Positions 48,101 to 58,800 of a stretch of 64,000 nt of DNA are shown one piece after another. The DNA is taken from NCBI RefSeq assembly GCF_013204855.1, contig NZ_JABMKZ010000008.1, positions 186,001-250,000 on the forward strand, read 5' to 3'. Origin of the DNA: Paenibacillus alba. GTDB lineage: Bacteria > Bacillota > Bacilli > Paenibacillales > NBRC-103111. The position numbers and the translations under genes were made by a program. The notes below the pieces were generated by a model. It had not been told where the DNA came from. It was given only the letters and a program-made list of their open reading frames with translations, and searched no databases. Each line of letters opens with the position of its first letter. Position 1 is the first letter of the stretch.

Positions 48101-49674
48101 AGAATGATGACACGATTGAATCACTTTACGCTGGAAGCACAATGTGGGAGTCGCAAAACGCCAAATTTGTGAAGGTGAATGTTAAAGGTTATAAGCAGCT
48201 TATATTGGAAGTGGCCGATTCCGGCAATGGAAACAGCGAGGATCACGGGGATTGGGCGGATGCGAAGCTGACTAAGCTGACTGTTGAAGCGACACCAGTA
48301 ATTTCGGGAGTTATGCCAGCAAATGTGGTTACGGATGCGGGGGTTCCTCCGGTTCTGCCTGCGAGTGTCACAGTTATGTATAACAATGGGACAACGGCTG
48401 TTAAGTCAGTACAATGGGATCTGATAGATTCGTCTAAATATGCAACAGCTGGCAGTTTTGTCGTGAATGGTGTTGTAGATGGCACAGTCATACCTGCTGT
48501 AGCAAACGTTACGGTTACAGAAACACAGATTGGGCAGGTGAACGTACAATCGATCACTGTCACAAGTTTGGCGACGACGATTACGACGAAGGACGGAAGC
48601 CTTCAGTTACAAGCTTCGGTGCTCCCTGCCAATGCTACGTACAAGTCTGTGACATGGGCGGTCTATGAAACAGATGGCGTAACCATAACAGATAAAGCAA
48701 TTATCCATACAAATGGTGATCTCACGGCGAAGAAGAACGGGATCGTAAAAGTGGTAGCAACAGCTACAGATGGCAGCGGTATTCAAGGGTCCAGCTATGT
48801 CGTGATCAGCGGTCAGACACCGCTGCCGACGGACGTGCCGCAGGCTACGCTTACGGGTCCAGCAGTTGTTCAAGCAGGCACTGCATTCTCGACGCAGTTC
48901 GGCTTAACCAATGTAACAGCCAGCGTATATTCCGCGGTTTATGCGGCGGATATCACACTAGTGTTTGATGCTGGCACCATCGATTTTGTATCCGTAGATC
49001 CGTTAGTATCCGGCTTTACAGAAGTTCAGACGCATACGGACGTGCCGGGTCAAATTCGGATTATCGCTGTGAGCCAAGGGAATGCGGGGGCGATAACGGC
49101 AAGCGGTGATGTATTCAAATTTAATTGGATCGCGAAGCCGAATAGCCCGTCCACGATAACGAATCTGGTACTGACCAAAGTAGCTGTTACAGGCGGACTG
49201 GGGCAGAAGTTGGATGCTACTCCAGCTAATCTAACGGTTTCGATTACGGCGGCGGACAAGACATCACTGCAGAGGATCATCCGTCTGGCACAGTCCATTT
49301 ATGATCACGCAGTGGAAGGGACCCTAGCCGGACAATACGCCGCTGGCTCCAAAGTGGTGCTAGTATCCGCCATCCAAGCAGCCTCTGCCATTAACTCGAA
49401 TCCTGCGGCTACGAAGCAGCAGCTAGATAAAGCGGCCAATATGTTAAACCAGGCGTTGCAAGCTTTTAGCGGGCAGATCATTACGGTTTATGCGCCAGGA
49501 GATGTTAATGGGGATAACGCCATCGATATTGGAGATTTGGGCAAGGCAGCCGTGCATTACGGGAAATCTTCCGCTAGCAGTGACTGGAATGAGGCGAAAA
49601 GCGCGGATTTCAACGGTGACGGCAAGATTACCATTGTGGATATCGTGGGTATAGCCAAACTGATCTTGAAATAA
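45196..49674 (+). CDS. Secreted GH29 alpha-L-fucosidase with binding domains, cohesin, FIVAR and dockerin
   Basis: 1492 residues; a TTG start fits AGGAGGGG (45182-45189). Signal peptide 1-25. GH29 at about 35-330: RFGMFIHYNMGTYHDQEW, TTKHHDGFSLWPT, and nucleophile D192 in LIIDGWAW. F5/8C (about 335-475), ricin-type lectin (about 485-633, repeated QQW), a small beta domain (about 635-720), two NPCBM/CBM51-like domains (about 720-868, 877-1031; DKSLDGNAI, GFGVHADS, EDHASWANA), Big-like and Big_2 domains, cohesin (about 1213-1351), FIVAR, and dockerin (about 1433-1492; DVNGDNAIDIGD, DFNGDGKITIVD). The last 450 residues closely parallel those of the 36874 enzyme. It would remove fucose from substrate side chains while docked at the surface. 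Flanking repeats suggest it was inserted here. Confidence 0.9.
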   Translation: MNKKISTCVGLIFILFFVSVAPVFATTNNQNTASPVVNDSYTNQKNYVDLRFGMFIHYNMGTYHDQEWVTPGQDPLSFNPKHVNTDQWAQAAKSAGIKYSVLTTKHHDGFSLWPTKYGNYNVMNSSYKKDIVRQYVDSMRAQGILPGLYFSIWDRQQGIEKGSVSRADIDFIKGQLTELLTNYGEIPVLIIDGWAWEMGHNEVSYQEIRELIKRLQPNILIVDHNGQTQPWEEDIIYFEEPKGVWAPSNNSFAANQGMPLVSSQWFWHDWMAKTEPASVKNIVEDHLGYLEPRYTNFLVNVSPNPEGELDDNVASRLAEIGQAWSPNESRPPLPQQPIVMEHTITANSATATSGNASNAIDGLMDYVNTYVETVWQTNTSLPQSITLDLGYTYNNINMLNYLPSQNLSQGMITSYTLYVSEDGTNFTSVKSGTWDGDKTMKRVTFPSQTARYVKLEVNSAVGGFAAAGELAVGSYTNEVPTRTGIDSFDVNNLYRIVNKATGKALGVGNSPANGAAVAGRTQSGEPDQQWVIDDVGLGKYKIVNKQSGQVMDVADESKLPGKSVIQWTDSETAADPTAINQQWAISNVGNGYFKITSVNSQLALENSNGSTADGNPVVQNTYTGSDSQLWKVESVPSLIKNVKVNGVPVKGLNFENRTAMMSVLREKKLEVPTVTVDKASEDVQLVIAPADSLPGATTITATADGGATQEVYTLNFELVDRYASDLEWLSAYSGWSTVKKDKSLDGNAIRLMGNSGAETYEKGFGVHADSRIMFDISQKNYESFTALVGVDQEMAKSPSYADVEFKVLVDGVEKFASGVMKVTDVAKPVDVRVAGASIVELVVTQSDNDNSEDHASWANATFRVAEGKSEQKEELPEVDYLSDLNWLNASSGWLDVKKDKSIGGNAMILKNGAEDLSFAKGLGTHANSTIKYDLTGADYEIFSTFIGVDKEVNGGSNSGSIQFKISGVKNDDTIESLYAGSTMWESQNAKFVKVNVKGYKQLILEVADSGNGNSEDHGDWADAKLTKLTVEATPVISGVMPANVVTDAGVPPVLPASVTVMYNNGTTAVKSVQWDLIDSSKYATAGSFVVNGVVDGTVIPAVANVTVTETQIGQVNVQSITVTSLATTITTKDGSLQLQASVLPANATYKSVTWAVYETDGVTITDKAIIHTNGDLTAKKNGIVKVVATATDGSGIQGSSYVVISGQTPLPTDVPQATLTGPAVVQAGTAFSTQFGLTNVTASVYSAVYAADITLVFDAGTIDFVSVDPLVSGFTEVQTHTDVPGQIRIIAVSQGNAGAITASGDVFKFNWIAKPNSPSTITNLVLTKVAVTGGLGQKLDATPANLTVSITAADKTSLQRIIRLAQSIYDHAVEGTLAGQYAAGSKVVLVSAIQAASAINSNPAATKQQLDKAANMLNQALQAFSGQIITVYAPGDVNGDNAIDIGDLGKAAVHYGKSSASSDWNEAKSADFNGDGKITIVDIVGIAKLILK

Positions 49675-49689
49675 GTCTCCTTCCGTTTC

Positions 49690-49731
49690 ACAGGCATCTG
49701 CTGCTGAGACAGGGAACTCAGGAATGCCTGT
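49690..49731 (+). terminator. Weak hairpin after the GH29 gene
   Basis: ACAGGCAT (49690-49697) and ATGCCTGT (49724-49731) form a perfect 8-bp stem with a 26-base loop. No T run follows, so termination is doubtful. Confidence 0.3.
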
Positions 49732-49761
49732 TCTGAAAACGGGCAATTGAGACGATTTGAA

Positions 49762-49789
49762 AATATGCGAATTTGATCAATTAGAAAAT
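49762..49789 (+). repeat. 28-nt repeat, copy 2 (relic of an SLH gene end)
   Basis: These bases read YANLI plus stop as in the end of the SLH-cohesin gene (45042-45069), with a single base difference. They now lie between the GH29 gene and the start of the giant gene, and they mark one edge of the rearrangement. Confidence 0.8.
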
Positions 49790-49818
49790 TGCTCAAAGCG
49801 AAAACGGAGGAGTCAAAC

Positions 49819-52800
49819 ATGCATCTTTTTAAAAGAAAGTCGATGTCAAAGCGAATCATGGCAAGCCTGCTGTCAGCAGGCTTGCTTCTTCCAACGTCGA
49901 TGCCTGCCCCACTCGCTGAAGCGGCTGGGCCCGCAATCACATCTTCCGCTGCGCCTGACCATAAGCTGTCTCTATGGTATCGGCAGCCGGCGACGGATTG
50001 GGAATCCGAAGCGCTTCCTATCGGTAACGGATTTATGGGAGGCATGGTGTTTGGCGGCATCGAGCAGGAACGCATTCAGTTAAATGAGAAGACGTTGTGG
50101 TCAGGCGGTCCAGGTTCTTCTTTCGTGTATAATTGGCCTTCCACCGATGATCCGGGAAGTGCTTCTACACCGTATACGTACGGGAACCGCGAAGACGCAT
50201 CTGTTTCCCATTTGGAGAGCGTTCGGGCGAAACTGCGAGCCGGGGATACGAATGGCGCGCACAGTGAAGCGAATAGCTATCTAACAGGCTTGAACGCAGG
50301 TCTGGGAAGTTACCAGACATTTGGTGACTTGTATCTTGATTTTTCCGGTACTTCGGCGGCTAATGCCGTCAATTACCGCCGAGAGCTGGATCTGGAAGAA
50401 GCGGCATCCCGTGTCAAATACACGCTCGACGGAGTGGAGTATACGCGTGAATACTTTATCAGCTACCCGGATAAAGTGATGGTTACGCGCCTGACAGCCA
50501 ATCAGTCTGGCAAACTGTCCTTGGATGTTCGTCCAACGAGCAGTCAGGGAGGAGACGTAATAGCAAGCGGAAACAACATACAGATTCGAGGCCATGTAGC
50601 TGACAACAACATGTTATATGAAGGAAACTTCCGCGTTCTGAATCAGGGGGGCACGTTAACGCCTGGCAGCGGCAAGATCTCCGTCGCGAATGCCGATTCA
50701 CTCACCATTCTCTCAACCTTGGGCACTAATTATGCCAACAGCTACCCGGCATATCGAGGCGAGGACCCGCATCAAGCGGAGATGGAGATTCTAGATGCTG
50801 CGCAAAGCAAATCGTACGATACACTGCTCACGAATCATAAACAAGACTACAAGAGTTTGTTCGACCGCGTGAAATTGGATTTGGGAGAAGCTAAACCGAC
50901 CGTACCGACGGACGAACTGCTGGCTACGTATGCGGGAACGAAGAGCAAAGCGCTGGAAGTGCTGTTTTATCAATATGGCCGCTATCTGCTGATTTCTTCC
51001 TCCCGTGCAGGCACGCTTCCGGCCAACCTGCAAGGTGTATGGAATCAGTCCAATAAAGCTCCATGGAGCAGCGATTATCATTTTAACATTAATATTCAAA
51101 TGAACTATTGGCCTGCGATGGTATCGAACCTCTCGGAGACGATGACTCCGCTGATTGATTATGTGGAATCGTTGCGTGAACCCGGCCGTGTTTCCTCCGA
51201 GAAATATTTTGGCATTCCGGACGCTTGGTCGGTAGGTGTGGCGAATAACCCGTTTGGCTATACATCGCCGGGTTGGGATTTCGATTGGGGCTGGTCGCCA
51301 GCATCCAATGCATTTATTGCAAATAACGTTTGGGAAAGCTATAAATTTTCCGGTGATGTTGATCTGTTAAGGGATCGCGTGTATCCGATCTTGAAAGAAA
51401 CGGCGGAGTTTTGGACGAAGTTTCTAGTCGAAGACAGCGATGGAACTTTGGTGTCGACACCTTGTTACTCGCCCGAACATGGCACGATCAGCTCAGGTTG
51501 CGCGTATGACCAGCAGCTCGTCTTCGACCTGTTCACCAATTACTTGGAAGCGAGCACAACGCTGGGCATCGATTCCTCTTTTCGAGCTGAAATTCAGGAC
51601 AAGCTGAATCATCTATCTCCAATCCAAATCGGCAAATATGGTCAAATTCAGGAATGGAAGCAGGACATCGATGATCCGAACGACCAGCACCGTCACATTT
51701 CGCAATTGGTTGGGCTATTTCCAGGCAAGCAAATCAACAAGAGTACGCCGGCTCTTCTGGATGCGGCCAAGGTGACGCTGGAGCATCGCGGAGACGGGGC
51801 CACTGGCTGGAGCAAAGCGAACAAACTCAACCTATGGGCTCGCGCCCAGGACGGCACGCACGCCCATACGATTTTGGAAGGGCAGCTTGCCGAGAGCACG
51901 CTGAAAAACTTATTCGACACCCACCCCCCATTTCAAATAGATGGCAATTTCGGTGCAACGTCCGGGATGTCCGAAATGCTGCTGCAAAGTCATTTGGACA
52001 ATATCGACATTTTGCCGGCACTCCCGTCTGCTTGGCCCAAAGGAAGCTATACAGGCTTGGTAGCCCGCGGAGGCTTTGAGGTTGGTGTGAATTGGAACGA
52101 TACCCGGGCAACGGGCATTAGCGTTAAATCGGGCAAAGGCAATCGCGCGGTTGTGTCCTATCCGAGCATTGCCGGAGCAATCGTCACCAATCAAGCGGGC
52201 GAGAATGTATCGTATACAACAGACAATAGCCATCAGATTTCTTTTGATACCCAAGCAGGTTACGTTTATACGATTAGCTCGATTCCTTTGGTGGAGCCTA
52301 ATCCGTTAGATCAAAAAACGTTCAATCTTACCGTTCAGCACAGTCAGCTTCGCATGGATGTGAATGGCGTTTCCAATGCAGACGGGGCTTCGATCATTCA
52401 ATGGTCAGCAGGCACAGGGCTGAATCAACAATGGGCGTTTAAACAGACTGAGCCCGGATATTACAAAATCATATCCAAAAGCAGTTCGAAAGTACTTGCC
52501 GTAGAGAACGCATCAACAGAGGATGGCGCTGGGATCATTCAATCCGCGTACACCAACGATGCTGTTTACAATGATGAATGGTCTGTCGTGGATGCCGGCG
52601 ATGGCTATTATCAATTGAAGAATCGGGGCAGCGGCAAAGTAATTGAAATTCCCGGAAACAGTTCAACAGGCGGCGTGCAATTCGTACAACGCACTGCCGG
52701 CACGGGCAACAATCAGAAATTTCAATTGTCGTTAGACAGAGCGGTGAACGATAATGCCACATGGGCTGGCAGCGACCAGTTTGTGTACAACTCCGGATGG

Positions 52801-55800
52801 GGGTATGCTTCGTCCGAATCCGGTGCGTACAACCGTGACAATCACTATTCGAACATGGCTGACACATACGTGCTCTTGCGGTTTACAGGCACCAAGGTGC
52901 AGTTGTATGGGGCCAAAAACAATAATCAGGGCATCGCTGCCATCTCGATCGACGATGGTCCTGAAGCGCTGGTCGATACGTACGCTCCGTCGAGATCGGA
53001 TCAGCAGCTGCTCTTTGAAAGCAAGAGCTTGATGAATCAGGAGCATGTCCTGCGAATCCGTGTGACGGGGCAGAAGAATGCCAGTGCAAACAACACCTTT
53101 GTATCGATAGACCGGGCGGACATCCAGTCAAGGGTAGAGAAAAGCGCTGCTGGAAATTACTTTAACCAAAGGACAGAAACGATCAATGGAGTAAATCATA
53201 CGGTCATTGCCCTTAGTTATGCAGGTGATGACGCTGGGGACGCGGTAAGAGCGGCTATCGAGGCTGCCAAAGCGGCGCCGAAGCCTGTCATTCTGGACTT
53301 TCCGGCAGGTACCTACCACTTCAAAGCTTCGACAGCGAACAATGCGCAGTATTATATTTCAAATACGTCTACGTCCGGGCAAACACCTGGCGGTTGGAGA
53401 AAAGTAGGTCTCCTGTTTAAAGATATCAGCGATCTTACGATCCGTGGCAACGGTTCGACCTTGCTGTTCCATGGCGTAATGACACCGATCGTGTTCGACC
53501 ATGCAACAAATGTGAAGGTAAACGGGATCAACATTGATTTCAATCGTCCGGTCGTATCGGAAATGACCGTTACCGAGGTTGGAAGCAATTATATGAAAGC
53601 CAGCATTCATCCGGACTCTTGGTATAATATCCAAAATAACCAGTTAACCTGGATAGGCGAAGAGAACTGGACGCAGAATGGCACTCAAAATGTAAGTGCC
53701 GCACAAGAATACGATCCAGTTACGAAGAAGACGTGGAGGGTTGGAAATCCGTTAGGCAGCGTAACCAATGCACAGGATTTGGGCGATCGGGTGGTGCAAT
53801 TCAACTACGCAAGCAGCCCGAATGTTGCGGTTGGCCACACGTATCAACTAAGGGACACGACGCGTAGAGAACAGGGAACATTGATTTATCGAAGCAAGGA
53901 GATAACTTGGACAGATGTCAACTTTTATGCGGCACCAGGTCTCGGTATCATCAGCCAATCCAGTGAAAATCTGACACTCGACCGTTTGAATTTTGCGCCA
54001 AAAGCAGGAAGCGGGCGGACGAACGCATCGATGGCGGACTTCCTGCAAGTTTCGGGCAGCAAGGGCGAGTTGCAGGTGACGAATTCCCATTTTGCCGGGG
54101 CGCAGGATGATGCCATTAATGTTCACGGCACTCATCTCCAAATTGTGCAGATTCCGGCATCCAATCAGGTGAAGGTGCAATTTATGCATCCTGAGAGCTG
54201 GGGTTTCGATGCATTTGCCGTAGGGGATACGATTGCGTATATGAACAAGTCGACTTTGCTTGCAAAGGAAAGCGCAGTAGTGACTGGCGTAACACGCGTG
54301 GATGACACGCAAATAATACTTACCTTGGATAAAACGGTGCCTGTTTCGGTAGCCGCCAACGAGTATGTGGTGGAAAATACCACATGGACGCCGAATGTCA
54401 CGATTACGAATTCGACGTTTGAAACGATTCCGACCCGAGGCATTCTAGTGACGACGCGAGGTGCTGTACGAATCGAGAACAACATGTTTGGCGGCATGCC
54501 AATGAGCGCTATTCTGATTGCGGACGATGCGCAAAGCTGGTATGAATCAGGGATGGTGAAAGACGTACTCATTCGCAATAATACATTTACTAACGTTGGG
54601 AACGCGGTAATTAGCGTCGAACCAAGCACTTCCCTGAAAAATCCGAATCAAACCGTACACAGCCATATTGTGGTCGACGGCAATCGGTTTAACCCATCAA
54701 GCGGCAATTCTGCGATTTATGCCAAGAGTGTGGACGGGTTTACGTTTACGAATAATACCGCAACTCAAGGCGGTTTGGAGCTTGCCTTCGATGCATCCAA
54801 AGCCGTCACCGTGGCGGGGAACAGCTTTACACAAAGCAATTCGGACAAAAAAATCAACTTCAATCGCATGATCGCGGGCACGGACTCTGTTGAGGCCAAT
54901 CAAGGGTTTGTCGTCACTCGGACGAATAATTATGAACTCGCGGATCCGAATGAAATTCCGCAAAGTCAAATGACAGCTACAGCAACTAGTAATCACAGCG
55001 GGAATCAAGCTAGCAATGCCATTGACGAAGACCCTTCGACATTCTGGCATTCGGAATGGGACCCGATGGCGAATTTGCCGCAATCGATCATACTCGATTT
55101 TGGAAACACGTATGTGACTTCGAAGCTAAGGTATGTACCTCGGCAAGATGGGGAAGTCAATGGCAACATTACAGCATACGGGTTATCGATAAGTGCGGAC
55201 GGATCCTCTTTTACGCCAATCGCAAACGGAACTTGGAAAGATGACAGCAGTGAGAAGAACGCTGTTTATGCACCGGCTGCCGGCCGATATCTGAAGCTCA
55301 CCGCTACAGCAGGCCATGGCGGATATGCGTCTGCCTCGGAGATTCACGTTATCAAGGCTGCGAGCGTAGTTCAGAATCAGGAACTTGTTGCACTTATAGC
55401 GAATGCGCAAGGCAAGCATGACAGCGCGGTTGAAGGCAGCGAAATCGGTCAATATCCGGCTGGCTCCAAACAAACGCTGCAAACAGCGATTGATGCGGCG
55501 AACCGAGCAGTCGGTGCGCTTACGCAACAAGAAATCGACCAAGCCAAGGATGATTTGAACCAAGCGCTTCGAGCGTTTGAAGCTTCGGTTATTTCTTCCG
55601 AGGAGCCATACGTTCCTGATTCGACGAACAGGCAGGAATTGAATTTCAACACGGGTTGGCTGTTCAATCGTGGAGATGTAAGCGGCGCTGAAGCAGCCAG
55701 TTTCGATGATAGCGGCTGGGAGGGCGTTAATTTGCCTCATAGCGTGCGCCTGGAGCCTAAAATCACTGGCGGCAACAATCAGAGCTACCAAGGTATCGCA

Positions 55801-58800
55801 TGGTATCGAAGACATGTTCCACTAGACAGCTCTTATGCCGGCAAGAAACTGTTTGTCGAATTTGAAGGGGCGATGACCAACGCCGAAGTATGGGTCAACG
55901 GGACTTATCTTGGCATTCATCATGGCGGGTATACCCCATTTACACTCGATATTACGAACTATGTTCATTTGGATGGCACATCAAACGTCATCTCGGTAAA
56001 GCTTGATAACAGGGACGACCCGCAAACGCCGCCGGGCAAGCCGCAGCGCGATTTGGATTTTGAATATTTCGGTGGCATTTACAGAGACGTTAAACTGCAC
56101 GTTACAGATAACCTGCACGTTACCGATGCGGTTTTCGCTAACAAGGTGGCAGACGGCGGCATTTTTGTCACGTACCCGTCGGTCAGTGCGTCGCAAGCGA
56201 CGGTGCAAGTGAAAACAAACATCATCAATGAATATGCGGCAGCCAAAAACACTAGTGTCAAAACAACGATTGTCGACAGCAACAATCAAGTGGTTGCCAC
56301 GATGGTAAGTGGCGCCCAAAGTATGAGCCCGGGAAGCGACTATACATTCGTTCAATCGACGACGATAACTAATCCTAAGCTTTGGCATCCCGACCATCCG
56401 AACCTGTACACGGTTTATACTGCTGTGAGTGACGGGAATGCTTTTGTGGATAGCTATAAGACGCGAATCGGGATTAGGAGGATTGAATTTACACCTGATC
56501 AAGGATTTCTCATTAATGGCGAAAAACTCATGTTGAATGGCGCAAACCGGCACCAGGAGTATCTCTATGTCGGAAACGCGCTGCCGAATTCCGGGCAGTA
56601 CCGTGATGCCAAGCAGATCAGGGAAGGCGGCTTTAATAACGTTCGCACGGGTCACTATCCGCAGGATCCGGCTTTCCTCGATGCAGCCGATGAGTTGGGA
56701 CTTACCGTTATCGAGCCTACGCCGGGTTGGCAATTTTTCGGGGACTCCGTCTTTGAGCAGCGTTCCTATCAAGCCATACGGGATATGGTTCGCCGTGACC
56801 GCAATCATCCTAGCATTATTATGTGGGAATCCAGTCTGAATGAGACGACTTACTCGCTGGAGTATGCGCAAAACGCGCATAATGCTACCCATGAAGAATA
56901 TCCAGGCGATCAGACGTATACGTCTGCAGAGTATGGATTTTACGGAAAAGAAGTATACGATGTGAACTACAAAGAATTGAAGACGGCGCTCAAGCCGCTG
57001 TTTACAAGAGAATGGGGAGACGATTGGTCAGAAAGCGCCACGAGCCCTACCGGTTATCGATCGGTCAGAAAAGTCGGCGAAATCGACATGCTCAACTCCA
57101 TCATCCTGCGACAAAAGGCGTTGAATGGAGACGGCTACTTCGATTGGGCAGGTCTCAATGCCAATCCGCGTATCGCCGGGCACGCGGTGTGGAGCTTTAG
57201 CGATAATAACCGGGGAATGGACGCCGATCCAGCCTACTCGGGTCTCGTGGATCTGGACCGGTATCCGAAATTCAATTATTATTTCTTCCAAAGCCAGCGC
57301 GATCCTAACGTGAGGCTTAGCGGCATCGACTCTGGACCTATGGTGTTTATCGCTAATCAGTGGACGTCATCTTCGCCGAGAGATGTCACCGTTGCCAGCA
57401 ATGCGGAGCAAGTAAAGCTTTATTTGAACGATAAGCTCATTGCCACACAAAATCCCGATAGCGGATTAACACATGTGAAGCATCCAACGTTCACATTCAG
57501 CGGAGTGCCTTGGGAGGTTGGAACGCTGCGGGCGGATGGACTAATTGGCGGTGCGGTCGTGGCTTCTCACTCGGTAACTACGCCGGGACAACCGCATCAC
57601 TTGTCCGTGGAGTACGATACGAAAGGGAAGGGGCTTGTTGCGGACGGCTCCGATCTGGTTATGGCTTATATTACCGTTCGGGACGCTAACAATAACATCG
57701 TTCCTTCCAATGCTCTTTCCGTTTCATTAAGCTTGAGCGGTCCGGGCGGGCTGATTGGAAATGGCGATACGCGTATCCTTGCGAATCCAGTCGTTATGGA
57801 AGCAGGCGTTGCTGCAGCTCTGGTCAAATCTTCATTGACACCAGGCACCTTGAAGCTTACAGCGACGGCAAGCGGTTTGCTCGCGGGAAGCGCCGAAATT
57901 ACAAGCACCGCTAGTCACAGCGTGTTTGTGTCAGGTGGAAGCGATGGCGGCGACAATTGGTTTGCAGGCGAGAACGTCGCTTTGAACAAAAGCGCAACAT
58001 CAAGCAGCGAGTCAAGCGGGAATCTTGGACCAAACGGAAATGACGGGAACGAGACGACGCGCTGGGAGGCGGCAAACGGCAATCCGGGACAATGGTGGGA
58101 GGTCGATTTGGGCAGCTCTTTTAACATCACGGGATCGGAAATCGTGTGGGCGAGCGGGAACACCTATTATCAGTACAAAATCGATGTATCTGAAGATCAG
58201 GTCAACTGGACGACGATTTTGGACAAAACCCAAAATACGACGGCAGCGGCGCGGCAAAGGGATAAGCTGGTCGCCAACGCACGGTATGTACGCGTTACGG
58301 TAACGGGAGCACAAAACGGTCCAGCCAGTTTCTACGAGATGAAAGTGTTTGGCGTGGCTCCGTTTCAAAATCAGGCGGAGCAGCACCCGGCTTTGGTAAA
58401 TGTCGCCCTGAATAAGTCCGTCACCGCAAGCAGTTCGGCCAGCGGCAACGAGCCGTCCAAGGCGAACGACGGAGTCAACGGATCTTGGTGGGAGGCCAGC
58501 GGCAGTGCGCCAGGATGGCTGCAAGTGGACTTGGGTGCTTCGTATAATTTGACAGGCAGCAAGATCCTCTGGGGACGAGATAATATGTATTACACTTACA
58601 AAGTCGAGGTTTCTGCCAACGGGTTAACTTGGTCGCAAGTCGCAGGCCGATCGGCTTCGGGTCAGGATATGAACCCTGACAACTTTACGGCAGCCAGCAT
58701 CCGATACGTTCGGGTGAGCGTTGATTCGCTCTCAGGGGGCAGCGGCACGGAGAAGCCTGCGATTAAAGAAATACAAGTGTACAGCGAACCGGTAAACATT

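Noticed and set aside
45042-49923. Transposon or IS carrying the GH29 gene
   Set aside because: The flanking repeats are pieces of neighbouring genes, not terminal inverted repeats, and no transposase or integrase is present.
55183-56892. Antisense frames of 210 and 303 codons inside the giant gene
   Set aside because: Both are opposite the F5/8C, FIVAR and GH2 modules, lack start signals and resemble no protein.
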